Of a stretch of 54,352 nucleotides of DNA, positions 34,411 through 43,520 are shown in pieces (the first letter of the stretch is position 1; every line of letters begins with the position of its first letter). Made by a program: the position numbers and the translations under genes. The notes under the pieces are model-generated. The model saw only the letters and a program-made list of their open reading frames with translations. It did no database searches and was not told the DNA's origin. This DNA is from JBBQKG01 sp038326655 (GTDB lineage Bacteria > Actinomycetota > Thermoleophilia > Solirubrobacterales > JBBDJG01): contig JBBQKG010000022.1 in the NCBI GenBank assembly GCA_038326655.1, forward strand, positions 1-54,352, written 5' to 3'.

Positions 34411-36264
34411 ATGTCCGACAACCTTGTAATAGGTGGCCAGCTCGGGAACTACCTGATCGAGTCGGTCATCGGGCGTGGCGGGATGAGCGTCGTCTACCGC
34501 GCGGTGCATTCACGACTGGGGACCCCCGTCGCGCTCAAGGTGCTCGCTCCGGAGCTCAGCTCGGACGACGCGTTCCGGGAGCGCTTCCTGCGCGAGGCGA
34601 AGATGGCGGCGGGGATCGACCATCCGAACGTCATCCCGATCTACGACACAGGTCTCCACGAGGACTCGCTCTACATCGTCATGCGTTTCGTCGGAGGCGG
34701 AGACCTGAAGGCGCTGCTGGTCAACTCCGGCCCGCTCGACCTCGAGCGCGCGGGCGCCGTGCTGGTTCCAGTCGCACGCGCGCTTGATGCCGCACACGGC
34801 TACGGGCTCGTTCACCGAGACGTAAAGCCGGCCAATATCCTCCTCCAGCGATCCGCCTCCGGAGAGGTCGAGCACGTCTATTTGAGCGACTTCGGGGTCA
34901 CCAAGCACGCCTCCTCGGTGAGCGGGCTGACCAAGACGGGCGCCCTCGTCGGGACCGTCGACTACATGGCGCCCGAGCAGATCGAGGGCCGCGACGTGAG
35001 CGCCCGGACCGACGTCTACGCGCTCGGCTGCCTCTTCTATCAGTGCGTCACGGGGAAGGTGCCCCACCAGCGGGAATCCGAGGCGGCGACCCTGTGGGCG
35101 CACATGCGCGAGGAGGTCGAGCCTGCCAGCGCGATTCGACCGGAGCTGCCGGCGGCGCTCGATCCGGCGATCTCCAGGGCCCTCTCCAAGGACCCGGAAG
35201 CGCGTTACGCCAGTTGCGAAGAGTTCGTGCGGGAAGCCAGCTCCGCCACAGACACCCCGGAAAGCCGGCGCCAGGACCTCGGGGGCCTTGGCGCGCTCGC
35301 GGGGGCAACCGTCGCCGAGCCCCCTCCCAGTAGGCCGCAGGAAACTGCGGGGCCCGGTCACCAGCCGTCGCACGAAGGCGTCCCGCGGGCCCGGGAACCG
35401 GTACCGGCGGCGATTGCCGGCTCACCGCCGCCCGCGAGCCCCCCGCCCCGGCCGCCGTCCGGACGCGGACGCGACGGCGGGCGTGGGCGGCTTGCCGGCC
35501 GGCGGTGGATTGCCGGGCTGGTCGTGCTCGTGGTCGGCGGCATCGTGGCCGTGATCGCCCTGAGTTCGGGGGGATCTTCTTCTTCGGACACGAAGGCATC
35601 CGACGCGTTCCCCGGGACGCTCACGGGCGTGCCGACCAACCACGTCACCGCTTCCGGAAAGGCGAACGTGAAGCTGAAGGGGAATTCCGCGACGGTCACG
35701 GTCGACACGAACGGACTGCTCGACTCGGCTCCGCACGCGATGCACATCCACGCCGGTGGCCAGGCCAAGTGCCCGCCGGCCGATGCGGCACACAGGCACA
35801 ACAACTTCCTGTCGATCAGCACTGTCAACGGCGAGCCCTACTACGGCCCGCCGGTGACCTCGATCACGACCAAGGGCGACATCAGCAAGAAGAGCATCCT
35901 CGCGTTCCCCAGGTACCCGCACGAAGGCAACATCCGCTACAGGAGGACGATCACGCTCCCGGCCAAGGTTGCGGCGGATGTTCGCAACCGGAAGGCCTCG
36001 ATCATCGTCCACGGCATCGACTACAACAACAATGGTCTCTACGACTCGGTGCTCGATCGCAGCGAGCTGGACCGCCACCTGCCCGGCGAGGCGACCGCCC
36101 CCGGTCTCTGCGGCCCGCTCCTCGCCGCCAAGAGCGAGAAGGCCTCGGCCGGTGGAACGCGGACCTACACCGCGTCGCTCGGCGCCGAGCCCACCGACGT
36201 GACCTGGCTCTGCCACGTGCCGAGCAACCCGCCACCCGTCCGCAAGCCCCCGGCCGGCGTGTAG
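34411..36264 (+). CDS. Ser/Thr protein kinase with extracytoplasmic SOD/CHRD-like domain
   Basis: A 617-residue PknB-type transmembrane kinase. The kinase domain spans about residues 10-270: VIGRGGMSVVYRA, VALKVLAPE (Lys), HRDVKPANILL, LSDFGVTKH and DYMAPEQIEGRDVS, all catalytic motifs intact. A Pro/Arg-rich juxtamembrane linker and one membrane helix (WIAGLVVLVVGGIVAVIAL) follow. Instead of PASTA repeats the outer part (~220 residues) reads SAPHAMHIHAGGQAKCPP and ASIIVHGIDYNNNGLYD, reminiscent of CHRD/Cu-Zn-SOD-like folds with H-x-H metal ligands. A TAGACT -10-like hexamer at 34399-34404 suggests leaderless translation from ATG 34411. It converges with the FHA-ABC gene, 1 bp apart. Confidence 0.9.
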   Translation: MSDNLVIGGQLGNYLIESVIGRGGMSVVYRAVHSRLGTPVALKVLAPELSSDDAFRERFLREAKMAAGIDHPNVIPIYDTGLHEDSLYIVMRFVGGGDLKALLVNSGPLDLERAGAVLVPVARALDAAHGYGLVHRDVKPANILLQRSASGEVEHVYLSDFGVTKHASSVSGLTKTGALVGTVDYMAPEQIEGRDVSARTDVYALGCLFYQCVTGKVPHQRESEAATLWAHMREEVEPASAIRPELPAALDPAISRALSKDPEARYASCEEFVREASSATDTPESRRQDLGGLGALAGATVAEPPPSRPQETAGPGHQPSHEGVPRAREPVPAAIAGSPPPASPPPRPPSGRGRDGGRGRLAGRRWIAGLVVLVVGGIVAVIALSSGGSSSSDTKASDAFPGTLTGVPTNHVTASGKANVKLKGNSATVTVDTNGLLDSAPHAMHIHAGGQAKCPPADAAHRHNNFLSISTVNGEPYYGPPVTSITTKGDISKKSILAFPRYPHEGNIRYRRTITLPAKVAADVRNRKASIIVHGIDYNNNGLYDSVLDRSELDRHLPGEATAPGLCGPLLAAKSEKASAGGTRTYTASLGAEPTDVTWLCHVPSNPPPVRKPPAGV

Positions 36265-36265
36265 C

Positions 36266-38551
36266 TCAGGCGCGCGCGCGGCGTCTCAGAACCCATGCGG
36301 TTCCGAGGAACACGACGATCGTGAATCCCGCCAGGATCAGGTAGGTCGAGGCACGCGAGAGCGTGAAGTAGTCGTGGTCGAAACGGGCCACCTTGCCGTA
36401 CTTGGGGTCATCCGCGATCCGCCCGTTCATGTCGATCGCGGCGCCAAGCCCCGCGTAGGACCACTGCGTCACCACGACCTTCGTGGCCTCCCTCATCGGG
36501 GCGCTCATCTCGGCCGTCGCCACGATCGACCCGCCGAAGAAGAGCTGCGGGATCAGCAGGAGTGGAATGAAGCTCGTCGCCTGGTCCTGGTTTCGCACGG
36601 CAGCCGAGATGAACAGGCCCATGCTGACCGCGGCGCACGCCGTGAGCACCACGATCACGATCACGGCGAGGTAGACGCCCGGAGGCTGGTGGAGCGGCTG
36701 AAAGAGCAGCACGATGCCGGTCAGCACGACTGCCTGGACCGCCGCCAGGGTGAAGAGCACGATCGCCTTCGAGAGCAGGTAGGCAGTGAGGCTGACGCCG
36801 ACGGCGTTCTCCCGGACGAACACGCCCTTCTCCTTGATGATCTCGCGCGCCGAGTCGATCGCGCCGATCCAGACAGTCGTGACGAGCAGGAGGAAGGTCA
36901 GCTTGACCGCCTGCCCCGCGTCGATCGGCGGTCGCTCGAAAACGCCGGACTTGAACAACGCGGCGACGGCGAGGCCGAGGATCGGAATTTGGCCCAGGAG
37001 GATGAAGACGTTGCGGCGGTCGCGCAGGAAGAGGCGCAGGTAGCGCCCGGTGAGGATGCGCGTCTGCTGGAAGGTGCGACCACGGGTACGGCGGCGTTCC
37101 CGCTCGGGGGGTCCTTCGTCGGGGGCGCGCACCGGCATCGCCCGGCCCTGGGCGATGTACCGCTGCTGCCACTCACGCGAGTCGCGGCTTGCCAGCGAGG
37201 GGTAGATGTCGTCGTAGTTGCTTACGCCGAAGAACTCGAGCGCCTCGTCCGGTGAGCCCTGGAAGCAGAGGATCCCGCCCGCACCCATCACCACCAGCTT
37301 GTTGCAGAGGCCCAGGCTCTTCGTCGCATGCGTGACGACCGTGACCGCGCGCGAGTTGTCCGAAAGCTCGCGCAGCAGCGACATCATCTTCGACTCGAGG
37401 CCCGGGTCGAGCCCCGTCGTCGGCTCGTCGAGGAACAGCAGACTGGGCCTGCTGAGAAGCTCGGTCGCGACGCCGACGCGCTTGCGCTGTCCACCCGACA
37501 GGGAGCCGATGCGGGTGTCGGCGTGCGCCTCGAGCCCCAGCTCCTCGAGGGCGCGTAGCACCGCCGCCTCGATCTCGTCCTCCCCAGTGTCGGTGGGGAG
37601 CCTCAGCCGCGCGGAGTATTCGAGCGACTCTCTGACGCTCAGGTCGGGATGGACGATCTCGTCCTGGGGCAGGTACCCGATGTCCGTGAGCCGCGAGCTG
37701 ACGGGCTCGCCGTTCACGGTGACCGCGCCGCCCGACGGCGTCGTCACGCCCGCGAGCGCCTTCAGCAGCGTGGTCTTGCCGGAGCCGCTCTCGCCGATGA
37801 AGGCGACCAGCTGGCCGGGCTCGATGCTGAGCGTCGTCTCGGCGAGGATCTGCTTCTCCCCCACCTGCATCGCGACCCGCTCGGCGTCGAGTCGCAGCGC
37901 GCCCTGCTCGTCGCGGGCGACAAAGGCGGCGCCGTCGAAGATGAGGCTGTAGGGCCCGATCCCGACCTCCGAGCCGGGCTCCAGGAGGGCCTGGCGCACG
38001 AGTTCTCCGTTGACCCGGGTGCCATTGCGCGAGGACAGGTCCCGCACGGCAACGCGGTCGCCGGCGCGCTCGACCTCGGCGTGGAAGCGTGAGACGTTGG
38101 GGTCCTCGAGCACCACGTCGTTCGCCCTGTCGCGCCCCAGCGTCAGGCGGTCGCCCGAGAGCTGGACCACCTGGGTCCCGATCACCGGCTGCTGGGGACC
38201 GGCGCCGATCCGCGTCTCCTCGCCCGCAAGGAAGCGCAGCGCCTCCCCGCCGATCTCGATCGTGTCGCCGTTGGAGAGCCAGCGCGACTCGCCGCTGAAG
38301 CGCTCCCCGTTCAGCTTGCTTCCGTTGCGCGAGCCGAGGTCGGCGATCCAGTAGCCGCCCTGCGCGGCCTCGATGCGCGCGTGGTGGCGGGACACGGACT
38401 CCTTCGGGATCGTGAGGTCGTTGTCCGGAAGCCGGCCGATCGTCAACGAGCCCTTCATCAGGGTGAGGCGCTCCCCGGCGTGCAGGATCGTCGCCGGTGC
38501 CGCGGGAGGTCCGGAGCGCGGCGGCCCCGTGGTACGGGAGCCCGATTCCAT
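36266..38551 (-). CDS. FHA-FHA-ABC transporter fusion (Rv1747/ABCG-like exporter)
   Basis: A 761-residue half-transporter. FHA1 (about residues 30-110) has SLTIGRLPDNDLTI, SVSRHHARIE and LGSRNGSKLNG; FHA2 (about 120-210) has VSRFHAEVE and LSSRNGTRVNG. The ABC domain has GESGSGKTTLLKAL (Walker A), LSGGQRKRVGVATELLSRPSLLFLDEPTTGLDP (signature and Walker B) and the H-loop. An ABC2-type membrane domain with six helices ends the protein. FHA domains bind phosphothreonine; the Mycobacterium homologue Rv1747 is regulated by kinase PknF, and the kinase gene converging on this one is the obvious partner. ATG 38551 overlaps the phoD stop by one base (TGATG). Confidence 0.92.
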   Translation of the reverse strand: MESGSRTTGPPRSGPPAAPATILHAGERLTLMKGSLTIGRLPDNDLTIPKESVSRHHARIEAAQGGYWIADLGSRNGSKLNGERFSGESRWLSNGDTIEIGGEALRFLAGEETRIGAGPQQPVIGTQVVQLSGDRLTLGRDRANDVVLEDPNVSRFHAEVERAGDRVAVRDLSSRNGTRVNGELVRQALLEPGSEVGIGPYSLIFDGAAFVARDEQGALRLDAERVAMQVGEKQILAETTLSIEPGQLVAFIGESGSGKTTLLKALAGVTTPSGGAVTVNGEPVSSRLTDIGYLPQDEIVHPDLSVRESLEYSARLRLPTDTGEDEIEAAVLRALEELGLEAHADTRIGSLSGGQRKRVGVATELLSRPSLLFLDEPTTGLDPGLESKMMSLLRELSDNSRAVTVVTHATKSLGLCNKLVVMGAGGILCFQGSPDEALEFFGVSNYDDIYPSLASRDSREWQQRYIAQGRAMPVRAPDEGPPERERRRTRGRTFQQTRILTGRYLRLFLRDRRNVFILLGQIPILGLAVAALFKSGVFERPPIDAGQAVKLTFLLLVTTVWIGAIDSAREIIKEKGVFVRENAVGVSLTAYLLSKAIVLFTLAAVQAVVLTGIVLLFQPLHQPPGVYLAVIVIVVLTACAAVSMGLFISAAVRNQDQATSFIPLLLIPQLFFGGSIVATAEMSAPMREATKVVVTQWSYAGLGAAIDMNGRIADDPKYGKVARFDHDYFTLSRASTYLILAGFTIVVFLGTAWVLRRRARA

Positions 38552-40149
38552 CAGCGTGCGGGAATCGGGATCGGCGCGCACGGGCGAACGCCGCTCTCAC
38601 GCACCAGCTGGCCATTCTGATCGAGCGGCGAGACCTTCAGGAGCCGCCTCGTGACCTTCACCTGGACGTAGCTGTCGACGTCCAGGGCGGCGCACCGCAT
38701 GCCCAGGCCGAATGGCCGTGGCGCCTTGAACAGCGTCGCGACCGCCTGATCGGCGTTGGGGTTGCCGAGCTTCGCGTTGGCATCGGTCCCGAACGTGTTC
38801 TTGGCGACCGGGCCGGTCACGAAGTCGAGCATGCCGGTGTCCTTGGAGGCCCCTTCCTCGGGAAAGTGCGTGTAGCGGACGTCGTTGATCAACGTCGCGT
38901 GCAGGTCGGTCGTGATCCACACGACGTTGCGGACCTTCTTCTGGAGGAACTGAAGCAGGCTCTCACGCTCGACGTTGTAGCCCTCCCAGCGGTCATAGGG
39001 AACGAAGTACATCTTCTGGATCGGGACCTCGTTCATGATCACCTTGAAGGTCGCCCTCGAGCGTTTGATCGCATCCTCGAAGTGCGCGAGCTGGTCCTTG
39101 CCGAGCATCGTGCGCGTCGGGTCGTTGAGCACCGCCTGGCACTGCGCCGCAGTCGGGAAGTTGGCGACGGCGGGGTTCGGGATCAGCCCCGATCGCAGGC
39201 GGGCCGGCAGTTGCGGCAGCGGGTCGGGCTGGCCCGTCGCCGGGTTCCGGCAGGCGGGGTTGCTCTCCGCGTCGGCGCTTCGGAAGGAGCGCTCGTCGAG
39301 GAAGAAAATCTCGAGGTTCTTGCCCCAGCGGAAGCTGCGGTAGAGCCCGTACCTGGACGTGAACCTGACCGGCGAGTAGTCGAGGAAGGCCTTCTTGCCG
39401 GACGCGTAAAGGGCTGCGCCGTACTGCGGGATCGAGAAGTCGTCGATGAACTCGTGGTCGTCCCAGTGGCTGTAGAGACCAGCCCTTGCACGGATCAACC
39501 GGAGAAACGGATACGAGAGGTTGAGCCGGTACTTGGCCCACTTGTCCTGCGGGGCGAGCGCGACGGGAACTCCCGGCACCGCGCTGTCGGAGTAGATCAC
39601 GTCGCCGAGGTTCACGTTGAAGTCGTTTCGCTCGCTCGCGATCTGGCGATAGACGTCGAAGAAGTTGTATGCGGGCTGCCCCGTGGCAGGGTTCAGGGCC
39701 CCGTCCGCGTCGCCGGTCACGGCGAATCTCACGGACCTGGTCGACTTTCGCGCCGGCGCGGTCTGGAACTGGCCGACCTCGCTCCCGGAGGTGCCCTGAC
39801 AGAACCGGTAGCGATAGCGCGTGCGGGACTGCAGCCCTCTGATGCGCGACTGCACCGTGAGGTCGTTCAGGGGACTGGCGGCGAGGACCTTGCGCCGCAC
39901 GCGCGACCCACGTCGCTTGCGCGCGGCGCTTGCCGCGGTGCAGCGAACCGCGCGCTTGCGCTTGGAGACCAGCAGCACGACCGCGCCCGGCGCCGGTGCC
40001 CGGGTCCAAAGCCTCGCCGAATGAGCGGCCATCTCACCGGCCGAGACACCCTGCGCGAACTGACCTGCGGCCCCTGCGCTCGCGGGCGCCACGAGGCCGA
40101 TTACGAGCAGCGCGACAAGTGGGGCCAGAAGGCCCATGGGACGAGGCAC
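38551..40149 (-). CDS. phoD: PhoD-like alkaline phosphatase/phosphodiesterase, secreted
   Basis: A 532-residue exported metallophosphoesterase. The signal peptide is MGLLAPLVALLVIGLVAPASAGAAG. A PhoD N-terminal Ig-like domain (GVSAGEMAAHSARLWTRAPA) is followed by the catalytic domain: VTGDADG, FNVNLGDVIYSD, YSHWDDHEFIDDF, IFFLDERSFRS, VWITTDLHATL, the Asp/His ligands of the Fe/Ca site. It would hydrolyse phosphodiesters such as teichoic acid or phospholipid headgroups. GTG 40149 is chosen as it adds Arg before the hydrophobic core; ATG 40137 is the alternative. It is coupled to the FHA-ABC gene downstream. Confidence 0.88.
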   Translation of the reverse strand: MPRPMGLLAPLVALLVIGLVAPASAGAAGQFAQGVSAGEMAAHSARLWTRAPAPGAVVLLVSKRKRAVRCTAASAARKRRGSRVRRKVLAASPLNDLTVQSRIRGLQSRTRYRYRFCQGTSGSEVGQFQTAPARKSTRSVRFAVTGDADGALNPATGQPAYNFFDVYRQIASERNDFNVNLGDVIYSDSAVPGVPVALAPQDKWAKYRLNLSYPFLRLIRARAGLYSHWDDHEFIDDFSIPQYGAALYASGKKAFLDYSPVRFTSRYGLYRSFRWGKNLEIFFLDERSFRSADAESNPACRNPATGQPDPLPQLPARLRSGLIPNPAVANFPTAAQCQAVLNDPTRTMLGKDQLAHFEDAIKRSRATFKVIMNEVPIQKMYFVPYDRWEGYNVERESLLQFLQKKVRNVVWITTDLHATLINDVRYTHFPEEGASKDTGMLDFVTGPVAKNTFGTDANAKLGNPNADQAVATLFKAPRPFGLGMRCAALDVDSYVQVKVTRRLLKVSPLDQNGQLVRESGVRPCAPIPIPAR

Positions 40150-40210
40150 AGCGATTCCGTCCGCGGCGATGCTGGACCCTATCCGACCAGATTCGAGCAC
40201 GCAAGCTCGC

Positions 40211-41230
40211 CTACTCGAGCCGAGCCCGCGCCGAGATCAGGTATTGGTCGCCCTGGAGCTTGGCGCCCAGGCTCTCCACATAGACGCGAGGATCGCTGAA
40301 CACGTGAATACTCGCGAGCGAGCCGAAAGGCAGCCCATCCGGCTGCACCACCACCTTGCCGCCGTCGGCCAGCAAGCGAAGCCGAACCGTGGCCGTGCGT
40401 CCCACGGCGGACGCCCTCGCGCGCACGACGATCCCGTTCTGCGAAGCCGAGATCGGCCGGATGTCGACGAACGTCGGCAGTGCGGCGCTCAGCTCCTTCT
40501 GGGTCAGTCGCGCCTCGCCCACGAGGGCGTCGCCATCCTTGTGCAGCCGAACGTCGTGCAGGGTCACGAGCTGGGCCTCCACGAGACCGACGCGCGCATC
40601 CAGCTTCCCCGCGGATCTCGTGCGGCTGAGGAAATCGGCAAGCGAGCCGTGGCCGCCGGGCTCGGAGCGGTAGCTGTCCATCGACACGTTCACGCGGTCC
40701 GCCCTGTGCCACAGCAGCTTGATTGCCGGCAGCGAGCTGATGCTGACGTGCCGCACCGGACCGTACGCCGCGAGATCGGAGCGCAAGCTGTGCTCCCCCA
40801 CGCCCGGCAGCACGAGCTGGGCGACCGCGATCACGACCACGGCCACCGCCGCGGCCACGCCCGAGAGCACGGCGCGCCGATTTCGCAGCCGCGCGGGGAG
40901 AACTGCGTTGGGAGGCGGCGCCGCGCCCTGGTCAGAAACGCTTTCGGCCTCGACCCGAAGCTGCGCACCGCCCACTCGCAGCTGCTCCCCGCCGGTCAGC
41001 ACGCGCGACCCCGCCAGCCTGACGCCGTCGACGTAGGTGCCGTTGCGCGAGTTCAGGTCGCGCAGAACCACGCGTCCGCCATCTTCCTGTTCGATCACCG
41101 CGTGGTGACGCGACACCTGCTCGTCGGGCAGCTGGAGGTCGTTGTCCTCGACCCTGCCGATCATCACCGGGGCGCCGTCGAGATCGACGCTCTGGCCCTC
41201 CCGTGACCCTGAGGTGAAGATCAGCCGCAT
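40211..41230 (-). CDS. FHA domain-membrane anchor-DUF2993 (LmeA-like) protein
   Basis: A 339-residue protein. The N-terminal FHA domain reads PVMIGRVEDNDLQLPDEQVSRHHAVIE and LRDLNSRNGTYVDGVRL, with the phosphothreonine-binding Arg, Ser and Asn. One membrane helix (AVLSGVAAAVAVVVIAVAQLVL) is followed by an extracytoplasmic DUF2993 domain (HVSISSLPAIKLLWHRADRVNV, VTLHDVRLHKDGDAL). DUF2993 includes LmeA, which binds phosphatidylinositol in mycobacterial lipomannan synthesis. The inside-FHA / outside-lipid-binding layout implies kinase control of envelope lipid handling. It is the first gene of the run with phoD and FHA-ABC, 61 bp upstream of phoD. Confidence 0.87.
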   Translation of the reverse strand: MRLIFTSGSREGQSVDLDGAPVMIGRVEDNDLQLPDEQVSRHHAVIEQEDGGRVVLRDLNSRNGTYVDGVRLAGSRVLTGGEQLRVGGAQLRVEAESVSDQGAAPPPNAVLPARLRNRRAVLSGVAAAVAVVVIAVAQLVLPGVGEHSLRSDLAAYGPVRHVSISSLPAIKLLWHRADRVNVSMDSYRSEPGGHGSLADFLSRTRSAGKLDARVGLVEAQLVTLHDVRLHKDGDALVGEARLTQKELSAALPTFVDIRPISASQNGIVVRARASAVGRTATVRLRLLADGGKVVVQPDGLPFGSLASIHVFSDPRVYVESLGAKLQGDQYLISARARLE

Positions 41231-41314
41231 CGCTCGCTCGCCCGGGCGAGCCTAACGGGCCGCCCATGCGCAGTCCAGGCTTCCGCGCGGAGCCCGGAGT
41301 GGAACACTCTGCCC

Positions 41315-41713
41315 ATGGCCGAGGGTGACGCCGAGCGGCTCCGCGCCGCCTACGAGGCTTTCAACGAGGGCGGCGTCGAGGCGATCCTCGAGAGGCTCGA
41401 TCCCGAGATCCACGTGCGCGAGCGCGCCACGTTGCCGGACCGGGCCACCTACCGGGGCCGGGATGGCGTTCGAAGGATGTTCGAGGTCATCCTGGAGGCC
41501 TTCGACGACTTCCAGTTCGAGGTCGAGGACGTGATCGACCGAGGGGCGTACGTGGTCGTGGTGCTGAGGCAGGTGGTGCGGGGACGAGCCAGCGGGATCC
41601 GGCTCGGCGGCGACACCGTGCACGTCTGGCAGATGCGGGGTGGCCGCCCGGTGGCGCTGACCGTCTTTGGCACGCGCGCACAGGCCCTCGCGGCGCTCGA
41701 CGAGACGCGCTGA
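41315..41713 (+). CDS. SnoaL-like / NTF2-fold protein
   Basis: A 132-residue protein of the nuclear transport factor 2-like superfamily: AERLRAAYEAFNEGGVEAILERLDPEIHVRER, TYRGRDGVRRMFEVILEAFDDFQFEVEDVIDRG, and VWQMRGGRPVALTVFGTRAQALAAL. The cone-shaped fold is used both by enzymes and by binding proteins. No specific catalytic pair can be assigned. It starts at ATG 41315 without a clear ribosome-binding site. It is divergent from the FHA-DUF2993 gene with an 84-bp gap. Confidence 0.85.
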   Translation: MAEGDAERLRAAYEAFNEGGVEAILERLDPEIHVRERATLPDRATYRGRDGVRRMFEVILEAFDDFQFEVEDVIDRGAYVVVVLRQVVRGRASGIRLGGDTVHVWQMRGGRPVALTVFGTRAQALAALDETR

Positions 41714-41787
41714 TACCGCCGGGTCCGACCGAGGGATTGCGGATAAGGTCGTCCGGTCATCCAACCCCATCAGCCCAAGGAGCCCCA

Positions 41788-42153
41788 ATGGCCGAATTGG
41801 AAGCAAAGAATCTCGACTCCCCCGACGAGGTCCGAGAGTTCGTCGACAAGGGCCGGGTCAAGGTCGTCAACCTCAGCGGGGGCAGTGTCGGGAGAGGCAC
41901 ATTCGAGCCGGGATGGAAATGGTCCGAGAACGTCAAGCCGCTCGCGGGCACGGAGAGCTGCCAGGTCAACCACGTCGGCTACGTGCTCAGCGGGCGTATG
42001 AAGGTCGTCATGGAGGACGGCTCCGAGCTCGAGGTCGAGGCCGGCGACGCGTTCATCATGCCGCCGGGCCACGACGCTTGGACCGTCGGCAGCGAGCCTT
42101 GCGAGCTGCTCGACTTCGGCGGTCTGAAGGGATACGCCAAGCCAAGCGCCTGA
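41788..42153 (+). CDS. cupin domain protein
   Basis: A 121-residue single cupin barrel. Core motifs are QVNHVGYVLSGRMKVVMEDGSELEVEAGDAFIMPPGHDAWTVG, where Gly-rich turns and the GHDAW region replace a full set of His ligands. It is similar to small cupins that follow stress or quinone-related genes. Metal binding is uncertain because only His in NHVG and GHD are available. AAGGAG sits 6 bp before ATG 41788, fixing the start 51 bp inside the longer open frame. Confidence 0.87.
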   Translation: MAELEAKNLDSPDEVREFVDKGRVKVVNLSGGSVGRGTFEPGWKWSENVKPLAGTESCQVNHVGYVLSGRMKVVMEDGSELEVEAGDAFIMPPGHDAWTVGSEPCELLDFGGLKGYAKPSA

Positions 42154-42212
42154 TTTTCTGTGCCGGGCAGGCCGCCGCGGCGACAGCGTCGCGGCGGTCC
42201 ACCCGGTCCTGT

Positions 42213-42608
42213 TCAGCTTCGCTCGATGATGAAAAACCTGTTGCCGTCCGGGTCGCGGAAGAAGAACATCGGCGGCACGGGGTCTCCCATGCGCATGACC
42301 GCCTCGTCCGCGTCGACGCCCCGGGCACGTAGCTGCGCGTGGTCGGCCTCGATGTCCTCGCTCGCCAAGGCCATGCGCGTTTCGATCCCGGTGGGGTCTC
42401 CCTCCCGCGGGGGAACGAGCGCGATCGTGGTCGCCGCGCCCGGCGGCGCCACCTCCACCCAGCGCTCGCCCTCGCCGAAGGGGGTGTCCGTGCGCTTCTC
42501 AAATCCGAGCTTGTCGAGGTAGAACTCGAGTGCCCGGTCCTGGTCGCTGACGGGGACCATCACCGTCCCCACCTGGGTGATGCGAGTTCTGGTTTCGGTC
42601 TCGGTCAT
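42213..42608 (-). CDS. VOC family protein (glyoxalase-like)
   Basis: A 131-residue protein: QVGTVMVPVSDQDRALEFYLDKLGFEKRTD, RWVEVAPPGAATTIALVPP, METRMALASEDIEADHAQLRARGVD-like helix, and PPMFFFRDPDGNRFFIIERS. The FxDPDGN-x-F ending is typical of bleomycin-resistance/dioxygenase-like VOC proteins. AGGAGG precedes ATG 42608. Exact activity unknown; detoxification of an electrophile is possible. It is convergent with the cupin gene and divergent from the hydrolase gene. Confidence 0.9.
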   Translation of the reverse strand: MTETETRTRITQVGTVMVPVSDQDRALEFYLDKLGFEKRTDTPFGEGERWVEVAPPGAATTIALVPPREGDPTGIETRMALASEDIEADHAQLRARGVDADEAVMRMGDPVPPMFFFRDPDGNRFFIIERS

Positions 42609-42689
42609 TCCATCCTCCTGTTCGTGGGGTTCTCAGACTAGAGACCGCCGGGCGGGGCGAGACTCATCGGTCACGGATAGGGTGGGGAC

Positions 42690-43513
42690 GTGCCGCAGCT
42701 CGAGGTCAAGCGTGCTGGCCGGGTTGCATACCGGGAGGCGGGACCCTCGCAGGTGTCGGTACGTTCGCCGGTGCTGTGCATACACGGGTGGCCACAGAGC
42801 TCCTACATGTGGCGTCACCTGCTTCCGGCGCTCGGGTCAGCGGGGCACAAAGCGCTGGCGCCGGATCTCCCGGGCTTCGGCGACTCGCCGCCCGATTCGC
42901 CCGGGACCTTCGAACGCCACGTCGACGCAGTCGAACGCTTCCGCCGCCATGCCGGGCTCGACCGGGTCGTGCTCGTTGTGCACGACACCGGCGGTTTGAT
43001 CGGCCTGCGCTGGGCATGCGATCACCCAGACGCCGTGGGCGGCCTGGTGATCACCAACACGGGATTCTTTCCCGACCACGAGTGGATCGAGATCGCCAAG
43101 ACGATGCGAACCCCGATCCAGGGCGAGGCGCTCGTGGACAGCCTCTCTCGCGAAGGGTTCGCACGTTGCTCCAGGAGGCCTCCAGCGAGTTCGACGAGCG
43201 CGCGCTGGACGAGTACTGGAAGGCGTTCTCCACCGCTGGAGGCCGCCGCGGCATGCTCGAGCTCTATCGCTCCTTCGGCCTGGACGAGCTCGAGCCCTAC
43301 CAGAGAAAGCTCGCGGCACTCGAGGTCCCCACGCTGATCCTGTGGGGCCAGCAGGACGAGTACGTCCCGGTCGACTACGCCTCGCGTTTCGCGAGGGAGA
43401 TGCCCGGCTCCAAGCTCGTGTTGCTCGAGGGCGTTCGCCATTTCCTCTTCGAGGACGAGCCAAAGCGCTGCGGCCACGAGGTGATCGACTTCCTCCAGCA
43501 AGCGGGTATCTGA
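42690..43513 (+). CDS. haloalkane dehalogenase-like alpha/beta hydrolase, frameshifted
   Basis: The first frame (42690 to about 43160) has LCIHGWPQSSYMWRHLLPAL, APDLPGFGDSPP and LVVHDTGGLIGLRWACDHPD, the Asp nucleophile context (VHDTGG) of haloalkane dehalogenases. At about 43155-43163 (GAAGGGTTCGC) the frame shifts and continues as RTLLQEASSEFDERALDEYW, TLILWGQQDEYVPVDYASRF (acid residue) and LVLLEGVRHFLFEDEPKR (His). Both halves together give about 273 residues, the expected length. The Asp nucleophile favours a dehalogenase or epoxide hydrolase over a serine esterase. The shift may be a sequence error. It starts at GTG 42690. Confidence 0.75.
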
Positions 43514-43520
43514 GCCGGGC

